Positions 7,230 through 13,719 of a stretch of 13,719 bases of DNA are shown in pieces (positions within the stretch are counted from its first letter, which is position 1; each line of letters begins with the position of its first letter). The notes below the pieces were generated by a model, which saw only the letters and a list, made by a program, of their open reading frames with translations, searched no databases and was not told the origin of the DNA. The stretch covers positions 1 through 13,719 of the forward strand of contig JAFLTK010000252.1 in NCBI GenBank assembly GCA_022511505.1, written 5' to 3'. Made by a program: the position numbers and the translations under genes. This DNA is from Muribaculaceae bacterium (lineage in GTDB: Bacteria > Bacteroidota > Bacteroidia > Bacteroidales > Muribaculaceae).

Positions 7230-7877
7230 TTAATCGCTAAGGCGAATCGAGGGGATAAACGTCAGCGGTGTCTGTGGATGGTTGCGGTCGAGGTAGCGCT
7301 TGAGAAAGGCGCGTGTATCGGCTGCTATTGTCGGTTCGTCATCAAAATGCTCGTTGTAGGCAACGCTGTGAATTTTAATGCCGTGTGCTGATAACGCGTT
7401 GAGTGACAGCAGAGTGTGGTTGATGGAACCGAGACGCCCGTTGGTAACGAGCATTACCGGCAGATGGCGTGACGCCACATAATCGATGGTAGTGAAAGTG
7501 TCGGTAATCGGCACCATCAAGCCGCCCGCGCCCTCGATAAGCACGTAATCATAGCGCTCGGCAAGCGCCGCCGTCGAGCGGTCAATTAATTCGAGGTCAA
7601 TCTCGCGACCGGCAAGTCGTGCCGCCAACTGTGCCGATGCCGGAAACGGAAAAATGATAGGCGCCGTCAGCCCCCGGCTGTCTTCGGGCAACATTCCGGT
7701 TCCCATAATAAGTCGGTGCAAGTTAATATCCTCAGAATAGCCCGCGTTGCCGGTTTGAATGAATTTCTGGGTGATGACGCGGTGGCCGGCTTCCATCAAT
7801 TGACGCGCAACAACGCCGGTGACATAACTCTTGCCGGCGTCGGTATCTATTCCTGAAACAAAAATGATATTACTCAT
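7230..7877 (-). CDS. bioD: Dethiobiotin synthetase
   Basis: This 215-residue P-loop protein catalyses the ATP- and CO2-dependent ring closure of diaminopelargonic acid to dethiobiotin, the penultimate step of biotin synthesis, in the cytoplasm. Visible are the family Walker A GIDTDAGKS (9-17), the substrate-site Lys in TQKFIQTG (Lys38), and EGAGGLMVPI (115-124). Length is normal. The ATG at 7877 is chosen over a TTG at 7898 because the first strand IIFVSGIDT follows at once. It starts 33 bp after the protease gene and is the last member of the parE cluster. No other biotin gene is in the window. The order GIDTDAGKS differs slightly from the common GTDTxVGKT, but the key residues are kept. Confidence 0.93.
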   Translation of the reverse strand: MSNIIFVSGIDTDAGKSYVTGVVARQLMEAGHRVITQKFIQTGNAGYSEDINLHRLIMGTGMLPEDSRGLTAPIIFPFPASAQLAARLAGREIDLELIDRSTAALAERYDYVLIEGAGGLMVPITDTFTTIDYVASRHLPVMLVTNGRLGSINHTLLSLNALSAHGIKIHSVAYNEHFDDEPTIAADTRAFLKRYLDRNHPQTPLTFIPSIRLSD

Positions 7878-7910
7878 ATATGTCGTTGTCTGAAGCAATA
7901 AAAAGGGAAA

Positions 7911-9521
7911 TTATCTCGCAGGGGCGAGGAGCGCGTTATAGGTGTCGGGGGTGGTTATTATCTCGACGGCCTCGCGATAGATGGGGTTCAGGGGATTCAT
8001 AACCTTATAGTAGGCGCCGGTGTCAAATAAATCACGGGCTATCAGTGCTTTAATCAGGGTCGAGATATACTGTCGCGAGATTTCGAGTTGCTCGGGGTTG
8101 GCCTCAACGCCCTCTTTGGCTCCCTCGGCAACGATGTTGTCCATCAGTTCGGGCGACGTCGAGAATCGGGCATCAAAGGTGTCAATATCGCGGTAGGACG
8201 CCTTGAGCGACTCGCGGTTGCGGTCAACGTAGGTCATCGCGACTTTATTGAAGATGCCTTTGGCGAGCAGGTCGCGGTAATAGTCGGTGTAGAATGTGGT
8301 GTCGATGGGGACAAAACGGTCGGGCATGATGCCACCGCCGCCATAGACGGGACGGTGGTTGTTGAGGGTGTGGAACAGTAACGAGGGGTCAAACTTGATT
8401 GAGTCGCTCGACGACAATTCGCCGTGACGGTAGCGGTTGAGGATGTCGGTGGAATAGTCCTTGTCGTCGCCGCTGTTGTAAGGTTTCTGGATTGAGCGGC
8501 CGCTGGGGGTGTAGTAGCGTGAGGTCGTCAGGCGTATCATCGACCCGTCGGGAAACGTGAACGGTCTCTGAACCAAGCCTTTGCCAAATGTGCGCAAGCC
8601 TACAATCACACCGCGGTCATAGTCTTGTATGGCACCCGAAAGAATCTCACTTGCCGAGGCCGAGTATTGGTTGACCATCACAACAACGCGTCCTTTGCCG
8701 AAATCGCCGTTGCCGCGGGCACGCAAGTAGTTGGGAATCGAGTCCTTGCTGTTGGTATAGACGATGATGTCGCCATTTTTGAGGAAATGGCCGGCGAGTT
8801 CGGCTGCGGTTGCCATGTAGCCGCCGCCGTTGTGCTGCAAGTCGATAATCAGGTTTTTCATCCCCTTGCTTTTTAGTTCACTAAGGGCATCGCTAAACTC
8901 GTCGTCGGTGTCCTCGGCAAAGCGCGAGATGCGGATGTAACCGTTCTCTTTGTCAATCATATAGGAGGCATCGATGCTGTATAGGGGAATATCGTCGCGC
9001 GTGATGCTGAACTCGATGGGGTTGGCGACGCCGTTGCGCATGACGGTGACATCGACCGTCGTGCCCTTGGGGCCGCGCAAGAACTTTGTGACCTCGTTGC
9101 GGGAGCGATTGACGCCCGAGAGGATGGTGTCGCCGGCGGCGAGTATACGGTCGCCGGCAAGCATCCCGACGCGCTCGCTCGGGCCGCCCGCAATCGTCTG
9201 TATGACATATAGCGTGTCATTCAGCATGTTGTATTGGATGCCGATGCCGCTGAAATTACCTTGAAGCGGTTCGGTCAGTTCGCGCGTCTCTTCGGCGTTG
9301 GTGTATAAGCTATGGGGGTCGAGCGTTTTAAGCATCGATTTGATGGCCTGCTCGACAAGCGAGTCGCCGTTGACGGGGTCGACATAGAACCGCTCGACAA
9401 GCATTTCGGCCTGGCGCAGTTTCATGTCGGGCGTAAATTGGGGAAATTTGTCCTCGTTGTCGGCGGTCATAGCGACTGTGGCCGCGGCGAGGGTAACGAG
9501 AGAGAATATAAGGCGTTTCAT
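7911..9521 (-). CDS. S41-family C-terminal processing protease
   Basis: This 536-residue periplasmic serine protease of the CtpA/Prc family trims or degrades exported proteins from the C-terminus. The order is a Sec signal peptide (1-20, ending MTA), an N-terminal helical region, a PDZ domain (about 85-175, GIGIQYNMLND and RVGMLAGDRILAAGD), and the S41 core. The core has DLQHNGGGYMATAAELA (227-243), SASASE with catalytic Ser289, and TFGKGLVQ with catalytic Lys314. The Ser-Lys spacing of 25 equals that in E. coli Prc. A C-terminal extension of about 200 residues follows the core, as is common in Bacteroidetes members. It lies 158 bp after coaD, across a palindromic repeat region, and 33 bp before bioD. 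Confidence 0.95.
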   Translation of the reverse strand: MKRLIFSLVTLAAATVAMTADNEDKFPQFTPDMKLRQAEMLVERFYVDPVNGDSLVEQAIKSMLKTLDPHSLYTNAEETRELTEPLQGNFSGIGIQYNMLNDTLYVIQTIAGGPSERVGMLAGDRILAAGDTILSGVNRSRNEVTKFLRGPKGTTVDVTVMRNGVANPIEFSITRDDIPLYSIDASYMIDKENGYIRISRFAEDTDDEFSDALSELKSKGMKNLIIDLQHNGGGYMATAAELAGHFLKNGDIIVYTNSKDSIPNYLRARGNGDFGKGRVVVMVNQYSASASEILSGAIQDYDRGVIVGLRTFGKGLVQRPFTFPDGSMIRLTTSRYYTPSGRSIQKPYNSGDDKDYSTDILNRYRHGELSSSDSIKFDPSLLFHTLNNHRPVYGGGGIMPDRFVPIDTTFYTDYYRDLLAKGIFNKVAMTYVDRNRESLKASYRDIDTFDARFSTSPELMDNIVAEGAKEGVEANPEQLEISRQYISTLIKALIARDLFDTGAYYKVMNPLNPIYREAVEIITTPDTYNALLAPAR

Positions 9522-9531
9522 TTATGTGTTT

Positions 9532-9679
9532 TTATTGTTGTTATTGTTGTTGATGGGTGTAGTGGTCTGATAACTCTGATTGTTCGCTCTTTCTTTAAAC
9601 TTTAAACTCTAAACTTCAACTGAGCGAAGCGATGTTGAATATAAACTTTAAACTTCAAGACGAGCAAGCTCGTTTTGAA
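9532..9679 (-). repeat. REP-like pair of palindromes with TAAACTT and TTATTGTTG repeats between coaD and the protease gene
   Basis: Two palindromes share the frame AAACTTCAA...TTGAAT. The left one (9615-9639) has TTCAAC/GTTGAA arms around GAGCGAAGC. The right one (9654-9679) is nearly perfect, with 12-nt arms (9654-9665 and 9668-9679) containing ACGAGC/GCTCGT and only one G-T mismatch. Around them TAAACTT-type words repeat at 9595-9614 and 9642-9654. Two tandem copies of TTATTGTTG lie at 9532-9549. This resembles a dispersed intergenic element. In the transcript both palindromes would form hairpins and could attenuate or protect the downstream protease mRNA (inference). Confidence 0.6.
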
Positions 9680-10150
9680 TTAAGGCAGATAGCGAGACGT
9701 GTCGACGCCATAGCGCTCGAGTTCGCGCACCATTGACGACGATACCGATGCCAACTCGGGCAAGGCGAGCAAAAAGACGGTCTCGATGCCGGCGAGGTCA
9801 CGGTTCACGTCGGCCATGGGGCGCTCATAGTCGAGGTCGGCTCCCGAGCGGATGCCGCGCACGATGAATCGTGCGCCGTGGCGTCGAGCGATGTCGACGC
9901 TCAGGCCCGGGTCGGCAACGACCGTCACACGGGGGTCGTCGGCATACAGTCGGGCAATCGAGGCGACGATGATATCGGCGCGTCCGGCCGCATCATCGCC
10001 CTTGTCGGCGTTGAAACCAACGCAGATAACGAGACGGTCAAACAGTTCCAAGGCGCGCGAGGCAATGGAGGCGTGGCCCCGCGTGAACGGGTTGAATGAC
10101 CCGGGGAATAGCGCCACGCGGGCGGCGGTGTCAGGAGATTTCCGAGTCAT
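9680..10150 (-). CDS. coaD: Pantetheine-phosphate adenylyltransferase
   Basis: This 156-residue nucleotidyltransferase transfers AMP from ATP to 4'-phosphopantetheine, giving dephospho-CoA, the fourth step of CoA synthesis. Visible are LFPGSFNPFTRGH with the T/HxGH nucleotide-binding motif (23-26), FIVRGIRSGADLDYE (95-109) and the C-terminal SVSSSMVRELERYG (135-148). Length is typical. The ATG at 10150 is preferred to a TTG six bases upstream. It begins inside the end of parE (20-bp overlap), which points to translational coupling. The coaD stop lies directly beside the right palindrome of the downstream repeat. Confidence 0.95.
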   Translation of the reverse strand: MTRKSPDTAARVALFPGSFNPFTRGHASIASRALELFDRLVICVGFNADKGDDAAGRADIIVASIARLYADDPRVTVVADPGLSVDIARRHGARFIVRGIRSGADLDYERPMADVNRDLAGIETVFLLALPELASVSSSMVRELERYGVDTSRYLP

Positions 10151-12062
10151 CTTCAACTACAAGATTATCGATTATAAACGTCTGGCGGTCAGGGGTATTC
10201 TTGCCCATATAGAACTCGAGCAACTCGGCAACGGCGTCCTCTTTGCGCAGGGTGACGCGGTCGGCGCGCATTCCCTCGCCAATGAAGTCGCGGAACTCCT
10301 CGGGCGAGATTTCTCCAAGACCTTTGAATCGGGTGATTTCGGCCTTTTTGCCGAGGCGGGCAATGGCGTCGATGCGCTCCTGGTCGCTGTAGCAGTAATA
10401 GGTGTCGGCGTTGGGCGCACCGCGTCCGCGGCGCGATGTTTCCTTGTTGCGCACACGGAACAGGGGCGTTTGCAGCACGTAGACGTGCCCCTTTTTAACC
10501 AGGTCGGGGAAGAACTGGAGGAAGAAGGTCAGCAATAGCAGACGGATGTGCATGCCGTCGACATCGGCATCGGTGGCGATGATGACGTTGTTATACCGCA
10601 GGCCGTCGATGCCGTCCTCGATGTTGAGCGCCGCTTGGAGCAGGTTAAACTCGTCGTTCTCATAGACGATTTTGCGGGTCAGACCGTAGGAGTTTTTGGG
10701 CTTACCGCGCAACGAAAAGACGGCCTGGGTCTCGACGTTGCGGATTTTGGTAATCGAGCCGGCTGCCGAGTCGCCCTCGGTGATGAAAATCGACGACGCG
10801 AGTTTCTTGGCCTCGTCGCCGCGCGTGTCGTTGAGATGCACGCGGCAGTCGAGCAGTTTCTTGTTGTGAAGGTTGACCTTCTTGGCCATTTCTCGCGCTT
10901 TCTTTGTGACGCCGGCCATCTCCTTGCGCTCACGCTCGCTTTCGACGATTTTTTTGAGGATAACGTCGGCAACGTCAAGGTTGCGGTGCAGGTAGTTGTC
11001 GAGTTCTTTTTTGATGAAATCGCCTACGAATTTTGCCACCGTCGGGCCGTCGGGCCCCATGTCGCGCGAGCCGAGTTTTGTCTTGGTCTGTGACTCAAAG
11101 ACCGGCTCCTCGACCTTGATGGAGATGGCGGCGACCATGCCGTTGCGAATGTCGGTGTACTCAAACGGCTTGCCGAAATAGTCCTTGATGGTTCTCGACA
11201 CGGCCTCCTTGAACGCCGTCAGGTGGGTGCCTCCCTGAGTTGTATGCTGGCCGTTGACAAATGTATAGTATTCCTCGCCATACTGGCGGGCATGGGTCAG
11301 CGTGACCTCGATGTCCTCCCCCTTGAGGTGGATTGGGGGATAGAGCGGGTCGTTGGTCATGTTCTCCTTGAGCAGGTCGAGCAGGCCGCCGCGCGAGTGG
11401 AACTTCTTGCCGTTGAAGAGGATAGTCAGTCCGGTATTGAGAAACGTGTAGTTCTTCAGCAACGGGATGATGAACTCGTCGCGGTACTCATAGTTGCGGA
11501 ATATGGAATCGTCAGGTGTGAACGTCACCATGGTGCCGTTTGGCTCCTCGGTGGCTATAATCGGCTGTTCGTCAACAATCTCGCCACGCTCAAAGACAAC
11601 CTGCTTGGTCTGGCCGTCACGCGTACTGCTGATGGCGAACCTCGTCGACAGCGCGTTTACTGCCTTGATACCGACGCCGTTAAGACCTACCGACTTCTTG
11701 AACGCCTTCGAGTCATACTTGCCGCCGGTATTCATTTTTGACGACGCATCGACAACCTTGCCCAGCGGAATACCTCGGCCATAGTCGCGAACGGTGACCG
11801 CCTCGGTCGTGATGTCTACGACAATCTGCTTGCCATACCCCATCATATACTCGTCGATGGCGTTGTCGAGCACCTCCTTGAGCAGCACATAGATACCGTC
11901 GTCGGCAACCGAGCCGTCGCCCAGTTTGCCGATATACATACCCGGACGCCGGCGAATATGCTCCTTCCAGTCCAGGGTTATAATGTCGTCTTCGTGATAT
12001 TGAACCTCGGGGGTCGCCTCGAGGTCATCATCGGTAAATATCTGATTATCAGTAGTAGCCAT
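10131..12062 (-). CDS. parE: DNA topoisomerase IV subunit B (type IIA ATPase subunit)
   Basis: This 643-residue protein has a GHKL ATPase domain at its N-terminus: EVLDNAID with Glu63 and Asn67, DYGRGIP, and GLNGVGIKAVNALS as the ATP lid. A transducer domain with QTKTKLGS follows (325-332, the Lys contacts ATP phosphate). The TOPRIM domain has ITEGDSAAGS (427-436, Glu429) and DADVDG (498-503), then the RFKGLGE element near the C-terminus. With its partner subunit it unlinks chromosomes by double-strand passage. The short C-terminus and YMGKNTPDRQTFI favour the Bacteroidetes ParE group over GyrB. Both share this architecture, so the symbol is less sure than the family. No parC lies in the window. 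It is followed by coaD with a 20-bp overlap. Confidence 0.9.
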   Translation of the reverse strand: MATTDNQIFTDDDLEATPEVQYHEDDIITLDWKEHIRRRPGMYIGKLGDGSVADDGIYVLLKEVLDNAIDEYMMGYGKQIVVDITTEAVTVRDYGRGIPLGKVVDASSKMNTGGKYDSKAFKKSVGLNGVGIKAVNALSTRFAISSTRDGQTKQVVFERGEIVDEQPIIATEEPNGTMVTFTPDDSIFRNYEYRDEFIIPLLKNYTFLNTGLTILFNGKKFHSRGGLLDLLKENMTNDPLYPPIHLKGEDIEVTLTHARQYGEEYYTFVNGQHTTQGGTHLTAFKEAVSRTIKDYFGKPFEYTDIRNGMVAAISIKVEEPVFESQTKTKLGSRDMGPDGPTVAKFVGDFIKKELDNYLHRNLDVADVILKKIVESERERKEMAGVTKKAREMAKKVNLHNKKLLDCRVHLNDTRGDEAKKLASSIFITEGDSAAGSITKIRNVETQAVFSLRGKPKNSYGLTRKIVYENDEFNLLQAALNIEDGIDGLRYNNVIIATDADVDGMHIRLLLLTFFLQFFPDLVKKGHVYVLQTPLFRVRNKETSRRGRGAPNADTYYCYSDQERIDAIARLGKKAEITRFKGLGEISPEEFRDFIGEGMRADRVTLRKEDAVAELLEFYMGKNTPDRQTFIIDNLVVEDDSEIS

Positions 12063-12086
12063 AGTAAAAAATCCCTTTTAAGACCT

Positions 12087-12126
12087 GCCGATTCCAGCCA
12101 CCGGAATCCCCCGTAGCAGAATCGGC
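12087..12126 (-). promoter_or_regulatory. Inverted repeats in the parE leader with two mutually exclusive hairpins
   Basis: GCCGATTC (12087-12094) and GAATCGGC (12119-12126) are perfect 8-bp inverted arms. GGAATC at 12103-12108 can instead pair with GATTCC at 12090-12095 around a 7-nt loop. The element ends 25 bp before the parE ATG, so it would lie in the mRNA leader, or act as an operator in DNA. I know of no named element with this sequence. Confidence 0.5.
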
Positions 12127-12247
12127 CGCATAATAACTTGCGAAGATAGCAATTTTTCCTGACATATCCCCCACCCTCTATGTGAATTTTCATGTCAACC
12201 GCATCAAAAATTTATCATAACACCGCACAAAAGAGAGATTTTCTCTG

Positions 12248-12255
12248 CAAATATA
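12248..12255 (-). promoter_or_regulatory. Predicted -7 element for parE
   Basis: The minus strand reads TATATTTG followed by CAGAG, a full -7 match. Transcription would start near 12241, leaving a leader of about 180 nt. The -33 is not clear. A second, one-mismatch candidate (TATCTTCG at 12141-12148) would give a shorter leader of about 75 nt that still includes the hairpin element. Confidence 0.45.
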
Positions 12256-12264
12256 GTCATTCAA

Positions 12265-12296
12265 TTTGCTTTTTGACTTGAAATTATGTAAATTTG
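12265..12296 (+). promoter_or_regulatory. Orphan rightward promoter
   Basis: TTTG at 12265-12268, a 20-bp spacer and TAAATTTG at 12289-12296 match the Bacteroidetes consensus exactly. It is back to back with the parE promoter. Transcription would begin near 12303 and run into a 20-codon mini-ORF and then the 3' end of the opposing ADP-ribosylglycohydrolase gene. No long gene follows. Confidence 0.55.
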
Positions 12297-12322
12297 CGTT
12301 ATAATATATTTGAAGACAAGAA

Positions 12323-12385
12323 ATGATAACTATGATGAACACCGACTACACCAACCTCCATCCGCCCATCCTCCTAACCCTCTGA
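12323..12385 (+). CDS. Putative 20-residue leader peptide or gene remnant
   Basis: About 20 nt after the predicted start of the orphan promoter there is an ATG-initiated frame of 20 codons ending in TGA at 12383-12385. The peptide ends in PPILLTL. Its stop codon lies in the left arm of an inverted repeat, TCTGA 12381-12385 with TCAGA 12406-12410. Other competing pairs are CCCATC/GATGGG (12365-12370/12409-12414) and AACCC/GGGTT (12376-12380/12413-12417). Promoter, short peptide rich in Leu/Thr/Ile/Pro and overlapping stems resemble a biosynthetic-operon attenuator that has lost its structural genes. There is no T-run and no gene behind it. It could equally be chance or a small RNA. Confidence 0.3.
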   Translation: MITMMNTDYTNLHPPILLTL

Positions 12386-12435
12386 CGGTGGCCCGGTAGC
12401 GGTAATCAGATGGGGTTCATTCAGTCCGCGTCCCC

Positions 12436-13554
12436 TTAACCAAGAAGATTTTCGTTTACGTTAAAGGGTTTGTGGTTTTCGTAACGTTCTTTCATTTGTT
12501 CGGCGGATGAGAAGCCACCGAGGTCATCGGCCACTGAAATAAGGACGTCATGGAGTTCGAGTGTGGTCAGGTACTTCTTGGGAATGGCATTGTAGCCGAG
12601 GATTGCTCCGATGATGTTGCCGGCAACCGCTCCGGTGGAGTCACTGTCGCCGCTATGGTTGACAGCGCAGCATATACACTTCTCAAAATTGTCGATGTGG
12701 CGCATCACGCTGAAGATAGCAATTGCAAGGGTTTCTTCCGCGACCCAACCTTCGCCAAGTTCGCGGATAACATCCGTGTCAGACTCTTTTGAAGCGGCCA
12801 ACTTCATAACTTTGAGTATGAGGTTGAATAAATCGGCAAGATGATTGTCGTCCTTAAACCATAGCCCAAGAAGTTTGAACACTCGGTCAATAACAATGAA
12901 CTTGAACTTGTTGCGGTCGATATTTTCCTGAGAGATACATTCTGCCACAATCATGGCAAGAACTATGGACGAATATGTACTCAGAGGATGCTTGTGAGTA
13001 ATGTCGGCAGCATACCCGGCAAGATATCCGGCATGTTCAAGGTCAAGGACTTTAGGATGTGCTGCCGAGAAGATACCAATTGGCCCAACGCGCATCACAC
13101 CTCCACAACCCTTGGAATCGTTGATAACCGGGGCGGAGTTTGGCATCGAGATGTTATGCAGTGCCGACATACAAGTGTTGCCGGGAGCGCGACGCGACCA
13201 AAGAGTTGAGATGTGTGTCAGCCAACTTCCGCTCATTTTCAGTTCAGGGAGCGTCTGGGTGTAGTACCAATATTCGTATGCTTTCGTGATATATGGCAGA
13301 ATCTCCCTTTCGTGTAATTTTCCGGCGGCAACACTGTTGAGTAACCCTTCGGCGGTGAACAGCGACATCTGGGTGTCATCAGAAAACTCAGCCACCCCGC
13401 TGCGGTTAAGGACATAATCAGAGATACCGTTCTCTCCAAACCGTTTCCGAATGGCAGAAAGGCTCATAAACTCGACCACATAGCCGAGCGCATCGCCAAC
13501 CGCTCCTCCAATGAGCGAGCCGCGGCATTTATCCTGTAATTTTTCCTGTATCAT
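12436..13554 (-). CDS. ADP-ribosylglycohydrolase (DraG/ARH) family protein
   Basis: This 372-residue cytoplasmic protein has no signal peptide. The family's two metal-binding clusters are intact: FSDDTQMS (Ser58-Asp59-Asp60-Thr61) and HSGDSDSTGAVAGN (Asp303, Asp305). The N-terminal CRGSLIGGAVGDALGYVVEF and the central GCGGVMRVGPIGI are also characteristic. Members remove ADP-ribose from proteins, nucleic acids or small molecules using two magnesium ions. The substrate here cannot be told. Base composition is clearly lower in GC than the neighbours, with many A/T-ending codons, which suggests recent acquisition. No ADP-ribosyltransferase or toxin gene is adjacent in the window. It reads leftward between the comM end and the orphan promoter. 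Confidence 0.92.
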   Translation of the reverse strand: MIQEKLQDKCRGSLIGGAVGDALGYVVEFMSLSAIRKRFGENGISDYVLNRSGVAEFSDDTQMSLFTAEGLLNSVAAGKLHEREILPYITKAYEYWYYTQTLPELKMSGSWLTHISTLWSRRAPGNTCMSALHNISMPNSAPVINDSKGCGGVMRVGPIGIFSAAHPKVLDLEHAGYLAGYAADITHKHPLSTYSSIVLAMIVAECISQENIDRNKFKFIVIDRVFKLLGLWFKDDNHLADLFNLILKVMKLAASKESDTDVIRELGEGWVAEETLAIAIFSVMRHIDNFEKCICCAVNHSGDSDSTGAVAGNIIGAILGYNAIPKKYLTTLELHDVLISVADDLGGFSSAEQMKERYENHKPFNVNENLLG

Positions 13555-13566
13555 AGTTTCTAAGAT

Positions 13567-13719
13567 TTAGTTTTCACCCATAGACAAACACAAAGTTAAC
13601 AATTTTTTGCGATTTCGGAGGCGAGGGAGTTCATTTGCTGACAGATTTCGCGGGTGAGGGGTGTTTTGGATGTCGGGGGAGCCGTCGAGGTCGGCGATGG
13701 TGCGGGCTACTTTGAGGAT
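13567..13719 (-). CDS. comM: C-terminal end of a ComM/YifB-type Mg-chelatase-like AAA+ protein (partial, probable frameshift)
   Basis: Reading leftward from the right edge, the frame gives ILKVARTIADLDGSPDI, the near-invariant C-terminal region of ComM/YifB proteins, a ring helicase used in natural transformation and recombination in some bacteria. In the same frame it then continues with atypical codons to a stop at 13567-13569. If one base is removed near 13668, the reading becomes KTPLTREICQQM and continues to a stop at 13596-13598. That version has the family-like spacing after the conserved block and better G/C third positions. So the native end was probably 13596, and the gene as sequenced carries a +1 shift affecting only the last residues. 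The main domains lie outside the window. Confidence 0.65.
   Translation of the reverse strand: MLKVARTIADLDGSPDIQNTPHPRNLSANELPRLRNRKKLLTLCLSMGEN
13591..13598 (-). promoter_or_regulatory. Predicted -7 element for the ADP-ribosylglycohydrolase gene
   Basis: The minus strand reads TAACTTTG, a full TAnnTTTG match 37 bp before the ATG at 13554. It overlaps the likely original stop codon of comM. No clear -33 is present. If real, the gene has its own promoter rather than relying on comM read-through. Confidence 0.4.

Larger units (their letters stand above)
12063..12435. other. 373-bp intergenic region between parE and the ADP-ribosylglycohydrolase gene
   Basis: From left to right it contains the parE leader with alternative hairpins (12087-12126), an AT-rich stretch with back-to-back promoters (12248-12296), the 20-codon mini-ORF (12323-12385) and a GC-rich tail with short inverted repeats (12381-12417). 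GGGG/CCCC arms at 12412-12415 and 12432-12435 sit beside the stop of the opposing gene. I see no tRNA or transposon end here. Confidence 0.7.

Noticed and set aside
6621..7391. Open frame of 256 codons on the plus strand across the LOG gene, its leader and the end of bioD
   Set aside because: It runs antisense through two well-supported genes, and its translation has no coherent fold or motif.
9532..9679. CRISPR-like repetition in the coaD-protease gap
   Set aside because: The repeats are short, irregular and palindromic, with no constant spacers, and no cas gene is present.
9852..10538. Open frame of 228 codons on the plus strand across coaD and the parE end
   Set aside because: It is antisense to conserved catalytic regions of two known genes. 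The composition is that of a shadow frame.
12381..12440. tRNA-like T-arm string (GGGGTTCATTC) after the mini-ORF
   Set aside because: The flanking bases do not form a T stem, and no acceptor, D or anticodon stems can be drawn.

Overview
The window looks like a chromosomal segment of a Bacteroidales bacterium, most likely a gut Muribaculaceae (S24-7) relative. The evidence is moderately high GC with strong G/C third positions, Bacteroidetes-type promoters (a -7 element TAnnTTTG with a -33 TTTG, and no Shine-Dalgarno pattern), a DUF4271-hemD-rnpA-yidD cluster, a DUF4369/thioredoxin-like lipoprotein and a secreted polysaccharide lyase. The family-level placement is inference.

Left part (1-4036): the 5' 894 codons of a large secreted family-9 polysaccharide lyase (pectate-lyase-like) run leftward off the window. 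A rightward gene, divergent from it, encodes a lipoprotein with a thioredoxin-like fold that has lost its CXXC cysteines. An AT-rich inverted repeat whose outer arms are the two convergent stop codons separates this gene from yidD.

Middle part (4037-7140): a leftward housekeeping cluster in transcription order LOG-family nucleotide phosphoribohydrolase, DUF4271 membrane protein, hemD, rnpA, yidD. It is tightly spaced (gaps of 30, 28 and 56 bp, and a 14-bp rnpA/yidD overlap). It is probably driven from a promoter near 7133-7140 whose leader is bounded by a 17-bp direct repeat. Two of these genes appear to use non-ATG starts (hemD GTG, DUF4271 TTG).

Right-middle part (7230-12255): a second leftward cluster, topoisomerase IV subunit B (parE), coaD, a C-terminal processing protease and bioD. 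Between coaD and the protease lies a pair of REP-like palindromes. The parE leader can form two mutually exclusive hairpins.

Right end (12256-13719): a 373-bp intergenic stretch holds a near-ideal rightward promoter followed by a 20-codon mini-ORF with no structural gene behind it. Next come a leftward, lower-GC ADP-ribosylglycohydrolase gene that looks acquired, and the 3' end of a ComM/YifB-type AAA+ gene entering from the right with an apparent one-base frameshift. I found no CRISPR array, tRNA, rRNA, transposase or phage gene. I see no clear new defence or mobile system. The most unusual items are the orphan promoter/mini-ORF, the cysteine-free thioredoxin-like lipoprotein, the parE leader structure and the comM frameshift.
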